A DNA stretch of 17,150 bases from CAYNFH01 sp964396385 (GCA_964396385.1 CAYNFH010000146.1:1-17150); one strand, 5' to 3'. Positions 1 through 6,995 are shown, counted from the stretch's first letter. Notes: generated from the sequence alone by a model not told the origin. Numbers and translations: made by a program.

Positions 1-479
1 GCGATGAGCACCAGGGTTGGCCAGGAGTCGACCCCGTACATGCGCCAGATGATGAGCTGGTTGTCGTTCACCACCGGGTGCTCGATGTCGTACCGGAGGA
101 TGGCTTCGCGGATATTGGCGGCGTCGCGCTCGTTCACGAACTTGGCCGAATGGACGCCGATGACGGCGAGCTCGTTGGGGTACTTGGCTTCCAGCGCCTT
201 CAGGCCCGGAATGATGTGCATGCAGTTGATACAGCAGTAGGTCCAGAAGTCCAGCAGCACCACCTTGCCGCGCAGGTCGCGCAGCGAGACCGGGTGGTCC
301 GTGTTCAGCCACTGGAGGGAGGCGGGAAAGTCCGGCGCGTCCGGCGCTTGCCGAGATGTGGGTGGGGCCGGGGGCGCCTGGGCCAGCGCGTAGCCGGCGC
401 GGCTCGCGCGGCATCCCGCAGTGAGGAGGAAGAGCGTCAGCGCAATGCAGCCCGCGCGCCGCGATGAGGAGTTTCGCAT
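1..479 (-). CDS. Thioredoxin-like lipoprotein, NHLRC2/TlpA type (3' end cut by window edge)
   Basis: Reading left from the ATG at 479 gives 159 codons open to the window edge. Residues 9-23 form a hydrophobic segment ending LLTAGC, a lipobox-like signal, so the protein is probably a lipoprotein anchored outside the cytoplasmic membrane. A Pro/Ala-rich linker follows to about residue 50. Residues 51-159 are a thioredoxin fold with the active-site string WTYCCINCMH (redox pair C83/C86), then the VIGVHS and WPTLVLI strands with the cis-Pro. The CCINC form is typical of thioredoxin domains that precede NHL beta-propellers (NHLRC2-like), so an NHL domain may lie beyond the edge; that is inference. 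GGAGGTG lies 8 nt before the ATG and supports the start. Likely role: extracytoplasmic thiol-disulfide exchange. Confidence 0.85.
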   Translation of the reverse strand, partial: MRNSSSRRAGCIALTLFLLTAGCRASRAGYALAQAPPAPPTSRQAPDAPDFPASLQWLNTDHPVSLRDLRGKVVLLDFWTYCCINCMHIIPGLKALEAKYPNELAVIGVHSAKFVNERDAANIREAILRYDIEHPVVNDNQLIIWRMYGVDSWPTLVLI

Positions 480-557
480 GAGACCGGCACCTCCGAAGGA
501 GTATACGCGAACCGGCGCGTCTCCAGTTTCCCGAGCGGTGGGAGGCGTACGCGTGTC

Positions 558-621
558 GGTGTGTGGGAGTATGGGTGTGTGGGAGTGGGCGGGATCCGGC
601 CCCCCAATATTCCCATACTCC
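558..621. repeat. Four-unit octamer element E1 (proB / lipoprotein junction)
   Basis: Four octamers run from 558 to 589: GGTGTGTG, GGAGTATG, GGTGTGTG, GGAGTGGG. The spacer CGGGATCCGG follows, then an inverted arm at 606-621 with two units. GGAGTATGGG (566-575) pairs perfectly with CCCATACTCC (612-621), so a hairpin can form. It lies 4 bp beyond the proB stop and could act as a transcript-end structure, although no T-run follows. Confidence 0.75.
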
Positions 622-624
622 GCC

Positions 625-1827
625 CTATGCTTCCACCACCAGATTGTCGCGGTGGATGACCTCGTCCTGGGTCTTGTGGCCGAGGGCGGCCTCGAACTGG
701 TCGCTACGGAGGCCCTGGAGCAGGCGGATGTCGGCGGCGCTGTAGTTGGTGAGGCCGCGGGCGAAGCGCCGGCCGGACTCGTCCCGGACCTCCACCAGGT
801 CCCCTACTCCGAAGTCGCCGGTGACGTCGGTGATGCCGACGGCCAGCAGGCTCACGCTCTCCGCGCGGAGCCGCTCGCTGGCGCCGCGGTTTACGGTGAC
901 CGCTCCGCGCGGGCGCGAGCCCGCGGCGATCCAGCGCTTGCGCCCCCGCAGCCGGCCGGAGCCGGGCAGGAAAGTGGTGCCCACGGGCCGCTCCGCTACC
1001 ACGTCCGCGATGACGCCCGGCCGTCGCCCGCGCGCCACCACCGTGCGGATGCCGGAGGACGTGGCGATGCGGGCCGCTTCCACCTTGGTGCGCATTCCGC
1101 CGGTGCCCGCGCCGGAGGTGGAATCCCCGGCTATTGCCGCGATGTGTTCGTCGATGCAGGCGACCACCGGGATTGGAGTCGTGAGTCGTGAGTCGTGAGT
1201 CATGAGAGCGGAAGCCGGAGTCGAGAGTCGAGAGTCTAGAGTCGAGAGAGCGGAATCCGGTGAGGGAGGTTCGGGATAGAGGCCTTCGACATCGGACAGG
1301 ATCAGGAGGAGGTCTGCCTCCGCCACGACGGCGGTAAGGGCGGCCAGGGTGTCGTTATCGCCGAAGCGGATCTCGTCGACGGCAACGGTGTCGTTCTCGT
1401 TGACGATGGGCACGACGCCCAGGGCCGAAAGAGCCCGGAGCGTGTTGCGGGCGTTGAGGAACCGCCGCCGGTCCGCCAGGTCCTCGCGCGTTAGGAGCAC
1501 CTGGGCAACAGAGACGTTGCGCCACGCGAATGCCTCCGTGTAGGTGTGCATGAGCAGGCCCTGCCCCACCGCCGCGGCGGCCTGCTTGTAGGGCAGCGTC
1601 TCCCGCTGCTGCGCGTAGGCGGCGCCGGCGCCTGCCAGGTGCTCACGTCCGGCCCGGATGGCGCCGGAGGTGACCAGCAGCACCTCCGCGCCCGCGGCGC
1701 GTTGCGCGGCGAGGTCCGCCGCCAGGTCCGCGATGAAGGCCCGGTCGATACGGCCGGCCTGATCCGTGAGCGTGCTGCTGCCGACCTTGACGACGAGGCG
1801 GGCTGCTGTCTTTGATGATTGAGGCAT
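625..1827 (-). CDS. proB: Glutamate 5-kinase with C-terminal PUA domain, carrying a repeat insertion
   Basis: Phosphorylates glutamate to gamma-glutamyl phosphate, the first step of proline synthesis. The protein has 400 residues; the E. coli enzyme has 367. Kinase motifs in order: KVGSST (14-19), TSGA (53-56), VNENDTV (142-148), FGDND (155-159), SDVEGLY (178-184), GTGGMRTKVEAA (241-252). A PUA domain covers about 305-390. Residues 190-217 are encoded exactly by repeat element E2 and read as two 14-residue repeats (PDSALSTLDSRLST and PASALMTHDSRLTT), inserted in the loop after EGLY. I chose the ATG at 1827 because the upstream 28 codons would translate another repeat (E3). No good ribosome binding site precedes 1827. 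The gene follows obg, the classic obg-proB order; proA is not adjacent downstream. Confidence 0.95.
   Translation of the reverse strand: MPQSSKTAARLVVKVGSSTLTDQAGRIDRAFIADLAADLAAQRAAGAEVLLVTSGAIRAGREHLAGAGAAYAQQRETLPYKQAAAAVGQGLLMHTYTEAFAWRNVSVAQVLLTREDLADRRRFLNARNTLRALSALGVVPIVNENDTVAVDEIRFGDNDTLAALTAVVAEADLLLILSDVEGLYPEPPSPDSALSTLDSRLSTPASALMTHDSRLTTPIPVVACIDEHIAAIAGDSTSGAGTGGMRTKVEAARIATSSGIRTVVARGRRPGVIADVVAERPVGTTFLPGSGRLRGRKRWIAAGSRPRGAVTVNRGASERLRAESVSLLAVGITDVTGDFGVGDLVEVRDESGRRFARGLTNYSAADIRLLQGLRSDQFEAALGHKTQDEVIHRDNLVVEA
1177..1260. repeat. Element E2: two 42-bp units inside proB, in frame
   Basis: The structure is (AGTCGTG)x3 + AGTCATG, spacer AGAGCGGAAGCCGG, then AGTCGAG x2, AGTCTAG, AGTCGAG, spacer AGAGCGGAATCCGG. 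Each half is four heptamers plus a 14-nt spacer, 42 bp in all, so the whole is 84 bp or 28 codons. It occupies codons 190-217 of proB exactly. The halves are direct, not inverted. Confidence 0.9.
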
Positions 1828-1837
1828 AGTGAGAGCC

Positions 1838-1967
1838 AGTGAGTGGGTGAGGGGGTGAGGGGGTGACCCGGATACGGAGACGCTGATGCCTCGACGCGCC
1901 GTCGTAACCACAGCGATTCAGCCGCAATCCGTAAACCTCACCCCTTCACCCCTTCACCCCCTCATCC
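1838..1967. repeat. Element E3: inverted octamer arms between obg and proB
   Basis: The left arm (1838-1869) is four octamers: AGTGAGTG, GGTGAGGG twice, GGTGACCC. The right arm (1936-1967), read on the minus strand, is GGATGAGG, GGGTGAAG twice, GGGTGAGG. The 66-nt centre starts GGATACGG and ends near CAATCCG. The right arm overlaps the obg stop and encodes the last residues of Obg (DEGVKG); the left arm ends 10 nt before the proB ATG. A large stem-loop could form in the obg-proB transcript. Confidence 0.8.
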
Positions 1968-3271
1968 TCCCTGTCTTCCAGGTCTTCGTCGGCGAAGTCG
2001 AACGCGACGTCCCGGATGCGGACGGTATCCCCGTCCTTGGCGCCGAGCTCCCGCAGCTTCCGGTGGACGCCGGCCCGCTCCAGTGTGCGCTGGAAGCGGC
2101 GCACCGCGTAGTCGTTGTTCATGTCGGTCATCGCGACCAGCCGCTCCAGTCCCTTGCCCTCCACCACCCACTCGCCCCGTCCGACGGCGCGGGCCTCCCA
2201 GTGGCGGGGGTCTTCCTGGCGCTCCGCTTTGATGCGGACCACAGGCTGGACGGGCTGAGCGGCCTCCTCGCGCTTCGCCTCCGCCAGGCGGTCCCACAAA
2301 AAGTAGAGGAGCGACTTCAGCCCCTTGCGGGTAACGGCCGAGATGCGGAAGACCGGGTACCCGCGCTCCCGCAGCGTCCGGTCTACGCGCTCCACGAGCT
2401 CCTTGTCCGCCGCAACATCAATCTTGTTGAGCGCGATGGCCTGCGGGAGCGCGGCAAGCCGCTCATTGTAGAGGCGCAGCTCCCTGTTGATGGCGTCGAA
2501 GTCCTCCAGCGGATCCCGACCGGACATGCCGCTCACGTCCAGCATGTGGACCAGCACTCGCGTGCGCTCCACGTGCCGCAGGAACTGGTGGCCGAGCCCT
2601 ATGCCCTCGTGCGCCCCCTCGATGAGGCCGGGCAGGTCCGCCATTACGAAGGATCGCTGCTGGTCGATGTAAACGACGCCCAGGTTGGGGACGAGCGTGG
2701 TGAAGGGGTACTCCGCGATCTTGGGGCGGGCGGCCGAGACGGCGGCGATGAGGGTGGACTTGCCGACGCTGGGATACCCCAGCAGCCCCACGTCGGCCAG
2801 GAGGCGGAGCTCGAGCCGGAGCGCGCGCTGCTCGCCGGGCTCACCCTTCTCAGCGAACTTGGGGGCCTGCTGCACGGAGGTGGCGAAGTGCGCGTTCCCC
2901 TTCCCGCCGACGCCCCCTTTCGCGACTACGGCGCGGGCGCCCGGCTCGGCCAGGTCCGCCACCTGCTCGCCGGTGTCCCGGTCCAGGACGACTGTTCCGG
3001 GTGGAACCTTGAGCACCAGGTCCTGCCCGTCCTTGCCGTACATGTCCTTGCTCTGGCCGTCGCCTCCGCGCTGGGCCTTGTAGTAGCGCTGGTAGCGGAA
3101 GTCCAGCAGGGTGGAGAGGTGCGGGTCCACTTCCAGGATCACGCTGCCGCCGCGGCCGCCGTCGCCGCCGTTGGGACCGCCGCGCGGGACGAACTTCTCC
3201 TTGCGGAAGGTAACGGCGCCGTTGCCGCCGTCCCCCGCCTTGACCTCGATATCTACCTGGTCGACAAACAT
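1946..3271 (-). CDS. obg: Obg/CgtA GTPase, ribosome assembly
   Basis: A GTPase that binds the 50S subunit late in assembly and links it to stress signalling. The 441-residue protein has the full family layout. The Gly-rich Obg fold covers 1-158 (GDGGNG, GGPNGGDGGRGG, GGVGGKGNAHF). The G domain has the P-loop GYPSVGKST (165-173), switch TTL, DLPG (212-215), NKID (282-285) and SAV (311-313). An OCT-type C-terminal domain covers about 355-430. I chose the ATG at 3271 (MFVDQ) because it is the canonical Obg N-terminus; an ORF extends 60 codons further but that stretch is unrelated. AGGGA lies about 6 nt upstream. The last residues (DEGVKG) are encoded by repeat E3. Upstream lies the toxin gene, 52 bp away. 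Confidence 0.97.
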   Translation of the reverse strand: MFVDQVDIEVKAGDGGNGAVTFRKEKFVPRGGPNGGDGGRGGSVILEVDPHLSTLLDFRYQRYYKAQRGGDGQSKDMYGKDGQDLVLKVPPGTVVLDRDTGEQVADLAEPGARAVVAKGGVGGKGNAHFATSVQQAPKFAEKGEPGEQRALRLELRLLADVGLLGYPSVGKSTLIAAVSAARPKIAEYPFTTLVPNLGVVYIDQQRSFVMADLPGLIEGAHEGIGLGHQFLRHVERTRVLVHMLDVSGMSGRDPLEDFDAINRELRLYNERLAALPQAIALNKIDVAADKELVERVDRTLRERGYPVFRISAVTRKGLKSLLYFLWDRLAEAKREEAAQPVQPVVRIKAERQEDPRHWEARAVGRGEWVVEGKGLERLVAMTDMNNDYAVRRFQRTLERAGVHRKLRELGAKDGDTVRIRDVAFDFADEDLEDREDEGVKG

Positions 3272-3323
3272 GGTGATCCCTACGATACCAGACGAGAGGC
3301 ACGCGGCCCGAGGTTGGGCAGGG

Positions 3324-3743
3324 CTAACGGATGAAGTGAATCGGGCAGATACCAAGCGGTACGAGCGGATCCATCTCTTTGTGGTCAGTAGTGACGACCT
3401 CTCCGCCCAACCTCCGCGCGAGAGCAAGACAGAAGCAGTCCGCCAGGGCAATGGAGCCGCGGGCCTTCAGAGCCCCAACGTCTTGGAGGAAAGCCTCTGC
3501 CAGATCGCGGCGGATGATCACTCCTTCGGCTTTGAGCGTTCGAAGGGCCTTGCGGGCGGCTGGCAATGAAGCGGAACGAAGGATGTCATAGTAGACCTCT
3601 AGGATATTAACCGCGTGGGCGTAAGAAAGGCTGTTCGGGTCCCTGAGCATGGCGAGGACGCTAGAACCACCTTGTTCGGCGTGCAAGTAGGCGAGCATAG
3701 CGCCAGCGTCGAGTATCCGGATTATTGGTGGCGTCTTCGCCAC
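3324..3743 (-). CDS. PIN-domain toxin (VapC-like ribonuclease)
   Basis: A 139-residue PIN-fold protein starting with GTG. The four acidic metal-binding positions expected of PIN nucleases are visible: D12 in ILDAGAMLAYL, E49 in NILEVYYD, D102 in IALADCFCLALA and D120 in VVTTDHKEMD. VapC toxins cleave tRNA or rRNA with Mg2+ and are held inactive by a partner. The gene overlaps the upstream antitoxin gene by 22 nt, usual for such pairs and pointing to coupled translation. By eye the region is less GC-rich than its neighbours, hinting at acquisition. The RNA target cannot be told from sequence. Confidence 0.85.
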   Translation of the reverse strand: MAKTPPIIRILDAGAMLAYLHAEQGGSSVLAMLRDPNSLSYAHAVNILEVYYDILRSASLPAARKALRTLKAEGVIIRRDLAEAFLQDVGALKARGSIALADCFCLALARRLGGEVVTTDHKEMDPLVPLGICPIHFIR

Positions 3744-4039
3744 CGCTCTTCCTCGCGAGCAATCTCCTCTTGTTTGCGTTCATCGTACTCATAGCTCCCA
3801 CCAGGGAGACCGGCCAACATTCCATAGCCCGCTCCTATGGCGCGCTCTTTCGGGCTTGGCCCCGCTGCCGCATCCCTCTTTCTGACTGCGTTAGCTGCAG
3901 TTGGCCGGCGGCGCTTCCGGTCATTAAGCGCGCGGCGGATCAGTTGATGCAGCATCTCTTCAATGCCAGCACCAGAGGCTTGCGCCTCGGCGCGAATTTG
4001 TGACTCCTCTTCAGGCTCCAATGTGATTGTAAGTGTCAT
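3722..4039 (-). CDS. Ribbon-helix-helix antitoxin partner of the PIN toxin
   Basis: 105 residues. The N-terminus (MTLTITLEPEEESQIRAEA, then a helix ending LHQLIRRAL) has the beta-strand, helix, helix pattern of ribbon-helix-helix DNA-binding antitoxins. A basic linker (RKRRRP) and a charged C-terminal helix (DERKQEEIAREEERWRRR) follow and probably bind the toxin. The ATG at 4039 starts right at the RHH strand; an ATG at 4084 would add 15 residues with no clear function, and neither has a strong ribosome binding site. Such antitoxins usually repress their own promoter, so an operator may lie at 4040-4097, but I cannot point to one. Confidence 0.75.
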   Translation of the reverse strand: MTLTITLEPEEESQIRAEAQASGAGIEEMLHQLIRRALNDRKRRRPTAANAVRKRDAAAGPSPKERAIGAGYGMLAGLPGGSYEYDERKQEEIAREEERWRRRHQ

Positions 4040-4097
4040 TGTCAGGCTCGTTCTATTCGGGAGCGATCTGTCGGCTATCTCCATTATGACCCAAGAC

Positions 4098-4138
4098 GGA
4101 ACAGGCCCGGAGAGCGGTTCGCTCTCCGGGCCTGTTCC
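4098..4138. terminator. 19-bp perfect hairpin downstream of rpmA
   Basis: GGAACAGGCCCGGAGAGCG (4098-4116) pairs perfectly with 4120-4138 across the 3-nt loop GTT. It lies 17 bp after the rpmA stop and before the antitoxin gene. No T-run follows on the minus strand (GTCTTGGG), so it may stop polymerase weakly, protect the rpmA 3' end, or separate rplU-rpmA from the toxin-antitoxin pair. Confidence 0.7.
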
Positions 4139-4155
4139 TCTTGAATTCAGGCGCC

Positions 4156-4467
4156 TCAGGTTGCGGAGGCGGGGACGAGCTCGCCCTCTTCCGCCGGGAC
4201 CAGCGCGCCGTCCGTGACGGCGGGGTAGACGCTCACGCGCCGCTTGTCCTTGGGACCCTCGAATTTGACGATACCGTCGATGAGGGCAAAGAGGGTGTGG
4301 TCCCTGCCGAGGCCGACGTTCTTGCCCGGCTTGAACGGGGTGCCCCGCTGGCGGACCAGGATGGCGCCCGTTCGCACCTGCTCGCCGCCAAACTCCTTGA
4401 CGCCCAGCATTTTCGGCTTGCTGTCGCGGCCGTTGCGCGAGCTACCAACGCCTTTTTTGTGTGCCAT
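4156..4467 (-). CDS. rpmA: 50S ribosomal protein L27
   Basis: 103 residues starting MAHKKGVGSSRNGRDSK, the conserved N-terminus that reaches the peptidyl transferase centre. The body (GGEQVRTGAILVRQRGTPFKPGKNVGLGRDHTLFAL) is classic L27. There is no N-terminal extension of the kind processed in Firmicutes. AGGAG lies about 7 nt before the ATG. The tail beyond about residue 85 (PAVTDGALVPAEEGELVPASAT) is longer than in E. coli. It follows rplU, as in most bacteria, with repeat E4 filling the gap. Confidence 0.98.
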   Translation of the reverse strand: MAHKKGVGSSRNGRDSKPKMLGVKEFGGEQVRTGAILVRQRGTPFKPGKNVGLGRDHTLFALIDGIVKFEGPKDKRRVSVYPAVTDGALVPAEEGELVPASAT

Positions 4468-4479
4468 GAAGAACTCCTG

Positions 4480-4531
4480 GGTGAGAGGTGAGAGGTGAGA
4501 GGTGAGAGGCCCGGAGGCATCACCCATCACC
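4480..4531. repeat. Element E4 between rplU and rpmA
   Basis: GGTGAGA occurs four times without change (4480-4507), followed by GGCCCGGAGGC and an inverted arm (4518-4531) that reads GGTGATG twice on the minus strand. The arm reaches into the rplU stop codon (4531-4533). The element fills most of the gap and ends 12 nt before the rpmA ATG, just upstream of its Shine-Dalgarno sequence. Confidence 0.85.
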
Positions 4532-4842
4532 TAAACCGTTATGCTTTCCACCTGCAGCTTAGTCTGCCACTGGCGGTGGCCGTAGTGGCGCTGCACGTTC
4601 TTGACCTTCTTGTAGGTGAAGCCGCGGATCTTCTTGCCCTTGGCGGTCGAGAGCACGGTCGCGGTGACCTTGGCTCCCTCCACGGCGGGCGCGCCGATGC
4701 GGACGTTGTCCCCGTCGGCGACCAACAGAACGTCCGTAAGCTCGATGGTGGCGCCGTCTTCCGCCTCCAGCTTCTCGACGGTGATGATGGACTTCTCAGA
4801 GACGCGATACTGCTTCCCGCCGGTGCGTATGATGGCGTACAT
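4531..4842 (-). CDS. rplU: 50S ribosomal protein L21
   Basis: 103 residues, the usual length. MYAIIRTGGKQYRV and the C-terminal YKKVKNVQRHYGHRQWQTKLQVESI are diagnostic of L21, which binds 23S rRNA domain VI and L20. AGGGGAG stands about 7 nt before the ATG. It lies downstream of rng and upstream of rpmA, the standard order. The 180-bp upstream gap holds a hairpin and repeat E5, which could carry regulation. Confidence 0.98.
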   Translation of the reverse strand: MYAIIRTGGKQYRVSEKSIITVEKLEAEDGATIELTDVLLVADGDNVRIGAPAVEGAKVTATVLSTAKGKKIRGFTYKKVKNVQRHYGHRQWQTKLQVESITV

Positions 4843-4864
4843 CGGGGGCTCCCCTTGGTCGCGG

Positions 4865-4928
4865 CGTTCAGGTGTTCCGGTGTTCAGGTGATTCGGATTC
4901 CGACCCTGAACGCCTGGATGCCCGAACG
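4865..4928. repeat. Element E5 in the rplU leader
   Basis: The left arm has four octamers: CGTTCAGG, TGTTCCGG, TGTTCAGG, TGATTCGG (4865-4896). The spacer is ATTCCGAC, so the junction reads TTCGGATTCCGA. The right arm (4905-4928), on the minus strand, is CGTTCGGG, CATCCAGG, CGTTCAGG. The arms can pair. It lies 22 bp upstream of the rplU start. Confidence 0.8.
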
Positions 4929-4944
4929 CGCTCCTCTCAGAATC

Positions 4945-4976
4945 GGACGCTCCCCCGTTGGGTTGGAGGAGCGTCC
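4945..4976 (-). promoter_or_regulatory. rplU: Hairpin in the rng-rplU gap, possible L21 leader or attenuator
   Basis: GGACGCTCC (4945-4953) pairs with GGAGCGTCC (4968-4976), a 9-bp stem with a 14-nt loop, between the rng stop (5023) and rplU. Ribosomal protein genes including rplU are known in other bacteria to have autoregulatory leaders. No T-run follows, so this may equally be a processing or weak termination structure. Confidence 0.4.
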
Positions 4977-5022
4977 TTGGATGTTTATGGTGATACTCCA
5001 GGACAGACAGCCCAGGAGTTTA

Positions 5023-6900
5023 TCACACGGGCTCCGCTTTGTCAAGCGGACGGTTAGTGCCTGGCAGGACCACGGCCGTGGCGTAGGAGCGGCGCACGTC
5101 CGTGATGCGGGCTTTCAGGCGCTGGCCGATGAACTTCTTGCCGTCGTTCAGGTCCAGCAGCAGGCCATCGGACCAGCCGACCACGGCCGGCTCCGGCTGG
5201 ACCAGCGAACGGGTCACGCGGCACTCGACTACCTGCGTCCGCTTGTACTGCCCGTGGCGCGCCTCAAAGTCAGCCATGTCGCCGGGCAGGATCTCGAACT
5301 TCTCCAGGTGGCTCTCCGGATCCGCCCGCACGTAGACGGCGCGCTGGATCTCTCGCTCGAGGCGCTCGATGGTCTCGCCGTCCGGCCCGATGAGGAGCTC
5401 AGCCACGTCCGGATGGCACGTAATGAGGAGCGCCTCGCTGGGCTTCTTTTCCGTACGCGCGGCGCGACGCAGCTCGCGCTCCGCGAGGATACTCACCGAC
5501 TCGGGTGACGCCAGCTTGCCCCGACCGTTGCAGTAGGGGCATGGCTCCGTCAGGAAGTCCGTCATTGTCTCGCCGGTGCGCTTGCGCGTCATCTCCACCA
5601 GGCCGAGACCACTGATGTTGGAGATCTTGGTACGGGAGCGGTCCTTCTTAAGCGCCGTTTCCAGCGCCTTCATCACCTGCTGCTTGTCACGCGGATTGTT
5701 CATGTCGATGAAGTCGATCACGATGATCCCGCCGATGTCCCGCAGCCGGAGCTGGCGCGCCACCTCGGTGGCGGCGTCGATGTTGGTCCGTACGATGGTC
5801 TCTGAGAGGCTGCTGCTGCCGACGAACTTGCCGGTGTTCACGTCGATGACGGTGAGCGCCTCGGTCTCATCGAAGATGAGGTATCCGCCGGAGCGGAGCC
5901 ACACCTTGCGCTTGAGGAGCCGGTCTATCTCATCCTCGATCTTGAAGTGCTCGAGGATGGGCGTGTCGCCCGTATAGAGATGGATGCGGCCCCGCAGCTT
6001 GGGCGACACCATGTCCAGCAACTCGTTCGCCTTCTCGTACTCGGCCGGGTCATCGATGATGAGGCGGCTGACGTCCGAGCCGAAGACGTCGCGGATGGTC
6101 TTGTAGACCAGGGTGAGGTCCTGGTGGACCAGCGCCGGGGCGCGCAGTTTCTTGTAGGAGTCCTGCACCTGCCGCCAGAGCTTGAGCAGGAAGTCGCGGT
6201 CGGACTTGAGCTCGTGCTCGGTCTTGTCTTCCGCTTCGGTGCGGATGATGATACCGAAGCCCGGCTCGCGGAGCTTCTCCCCTATCTTCTTCAGCCGGTC
6301 CCGCTCCTTGCCATCCTCGATCTTGCGGGAGACGCCGATGTTGTCCGCCTCGGGCATGAGCACCAGGTACCGGCCCGGCAGGGAGATGCGGGTGGAGACC
6401 CGCGCGCCCTTGGTGCCGCGCGGCCCCTTGATCACCTGCACCAGGATCTCCTGGCCGATTTTGAGCACGTCCTTGATCTTCTGGTGCCGCAGGACAGAGC
6501 GGCGCGTAGATCGCCGGGGACGGCGCTGCGGCGCTGCGGAGCCTTCGCCGTTGGAGGCGGCGAGGCCAGCTTCCTCGTGCGCTTCGTCGTCCTCCTCGTC
6601 CTCTTCGTCTTCGTCGAGCTCGGCGGCGGCGACCACCGGCAGAGCGACGGGCTTGGCGGTTTCGCCGCCGGTCTCGCTGGTGGGCAGCACGTCACCCACG
6701 TAAAGGAACGCATTGCGTTCCAGGCCGATGTCCACGAACGCGGCATCCATGCCGGGCAGGACGTTGCTGACACGGGCCTTGTAGAGGCTTCCGACGACGC
6801 GCTCCTCGCGCTCGATGTGCAGCTCTACCAGCTTGCCCTCTTCGGTTACGGCGATGCGCGTCTCGCGCTCACCCACATTGACGACTATCTCTTTTGCCAA
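5023..6900 (-). CDS. rng: Ribonuclease E/G family endoribonuclease
   Basis: Single-strand-specific endoribonuclease for rRNA maturation and mRNA decay. 625 residues. An S1 RNA-binding domain (about 36-170) is split by an insertion with an acidic run (94-110, DEDEEDEEDDEAHEE) and then a basic run (125-138). The catalytic DNase I-like domain carries D353 (VIDVNTGK) and D396 (VIDFIDM), matching the two metal-binding aspartates of E. coli RNase E. The Zn-link CPYC is at 454-457. The C-terminus (GQRLKARITDVRRSYATAVV) looks like a TRAM-type beta-barrel. The start is TTG at 6900, supported by AAGGAGGTGA six nt upstream. There is no long degradosome scaffold, so this is the RNase G-like short form. 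Confidence 0.95.
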   Translation of the reverse strand: MAKEIVVNVGERETRIAVTEEGKLVELHIEREERVVGSLYKARVSNVLPGMDAAFVDIGLERNAFLYVGDVLPTSETGGETAKPVALPVVAAAELDEDEEDEEDDEAHEEAGLAASNGEGSAAPQRRPRRSTRRSVLRHQKIKDVLKIGQEILVQVIKGPRGTKGARVSTRISLPGRYLVLMPEADNIGVSRKIEDGKERDRLKKIGEKLREPGFGIIIRTEAEDKTEHELKSDRDFLLKLWRQVQDSYKKLRAPALVHQDLTLVYKTIRDVFGSDVSRLIIDDPAEYEKANELLDMVSPKLRGRIHLYTGDTPILEHFKIEDEIDRLLKRKVWLRSGGYLIFDETEALTVIDVNTGKFVGSSSLSETIVRTNIDAATEVARQLRLRDIGGIIVIDFIDMNNPRDKQQVMKALETALKKDRSRTKISNISGLGLVEMTRKRTGETMTDFLTEPCPYCNGRGKLASPESVSILAERELRRAARTEKKPSEALLITCHPDVAELLIGPDGETIERLEREIQRAVYVRADPESHLEKFEILPGDMADFEARHGQYKRTQVVECRVTRSLVQPEPAVVGWSDGLLLDLNDGKKFIGQRLKARITDVRRSYATAVVLPGTNRPLDKAEPV

Positions 6901-6906
6901 TCCATG

Positions 6907-6916
6907 TCACCTCCTT
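6907..6916 (-). promoter_or_regulatory. rng: Strong Shine-Dalgarno deciding the TTG start of rng
   Basis: AAGGAGGTGA on the minus strand, a near-complete anti-SD match, is six nt before TTG at 6900. An ATG inside the spacer opens only a six-codon frame, so TTG is the better start. Confidence 0.85.
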
Positions 6917-6931
6917 TCGGATGGGTTTGAA

Positions 6932-6995
6932 ACCACGAATATGCACTAATGTACACGAATTATGTAGGGGCGGCCCTGTGTGGCCGTCCGCCTTT
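6932..6995. repeat. Decamer array plus GC hairpin between the DUF2344 gene and rng
   Basis: Three decamers of the ACCACGAAT type lie at 6931-6960 (AACCACGAAT, ATGCACTAAT, GTACACGAAT). A GC-rich imperfect hairpin follows (GGGCGGCC, loop CTGTGT, GGCCGTCC, about 6968-6988). This differs from the four-unit family elsewhere in the window. It fills most of the 112-bp gap. Confidence 0.55.

Noticed and set aside
1177..1260. CRISPR array
   Set aside because: The units are 7 bp, contiguous, without unique spacers, and no cas genes are in the window.
1828..1911. N-terminal extension of ProB from 1911
   Set aside because: The extra 28 residues include translated repeat E3 and precede the normal kinase N-terminus.
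1946..3334. Long plus-strand open frame (1886-3334) opposite obg
   Set aside because: It is the antisense of a clear Obg; GC-rich third positions keep the frame open. It has no family features.
4098..4138. Canonical Rho-independent terminator
   Set aside because: The stem is perfect but no T-run follows on the minus strand, so it is kept only as a hairpin with a possible termination role.
6885..6906. ATG at 6906 as rng start or leader peptide
   Set aside because: It opens only a six-codon frame out of register with rng; the TTG at 6900 has ideal Shine-Dalgarno spacing.
5947..6930. Long plus-strand open frame opposite rng
   Set aside because: Antisense shadow of the RNase G coding strand, with no motif or ribosome binding site.
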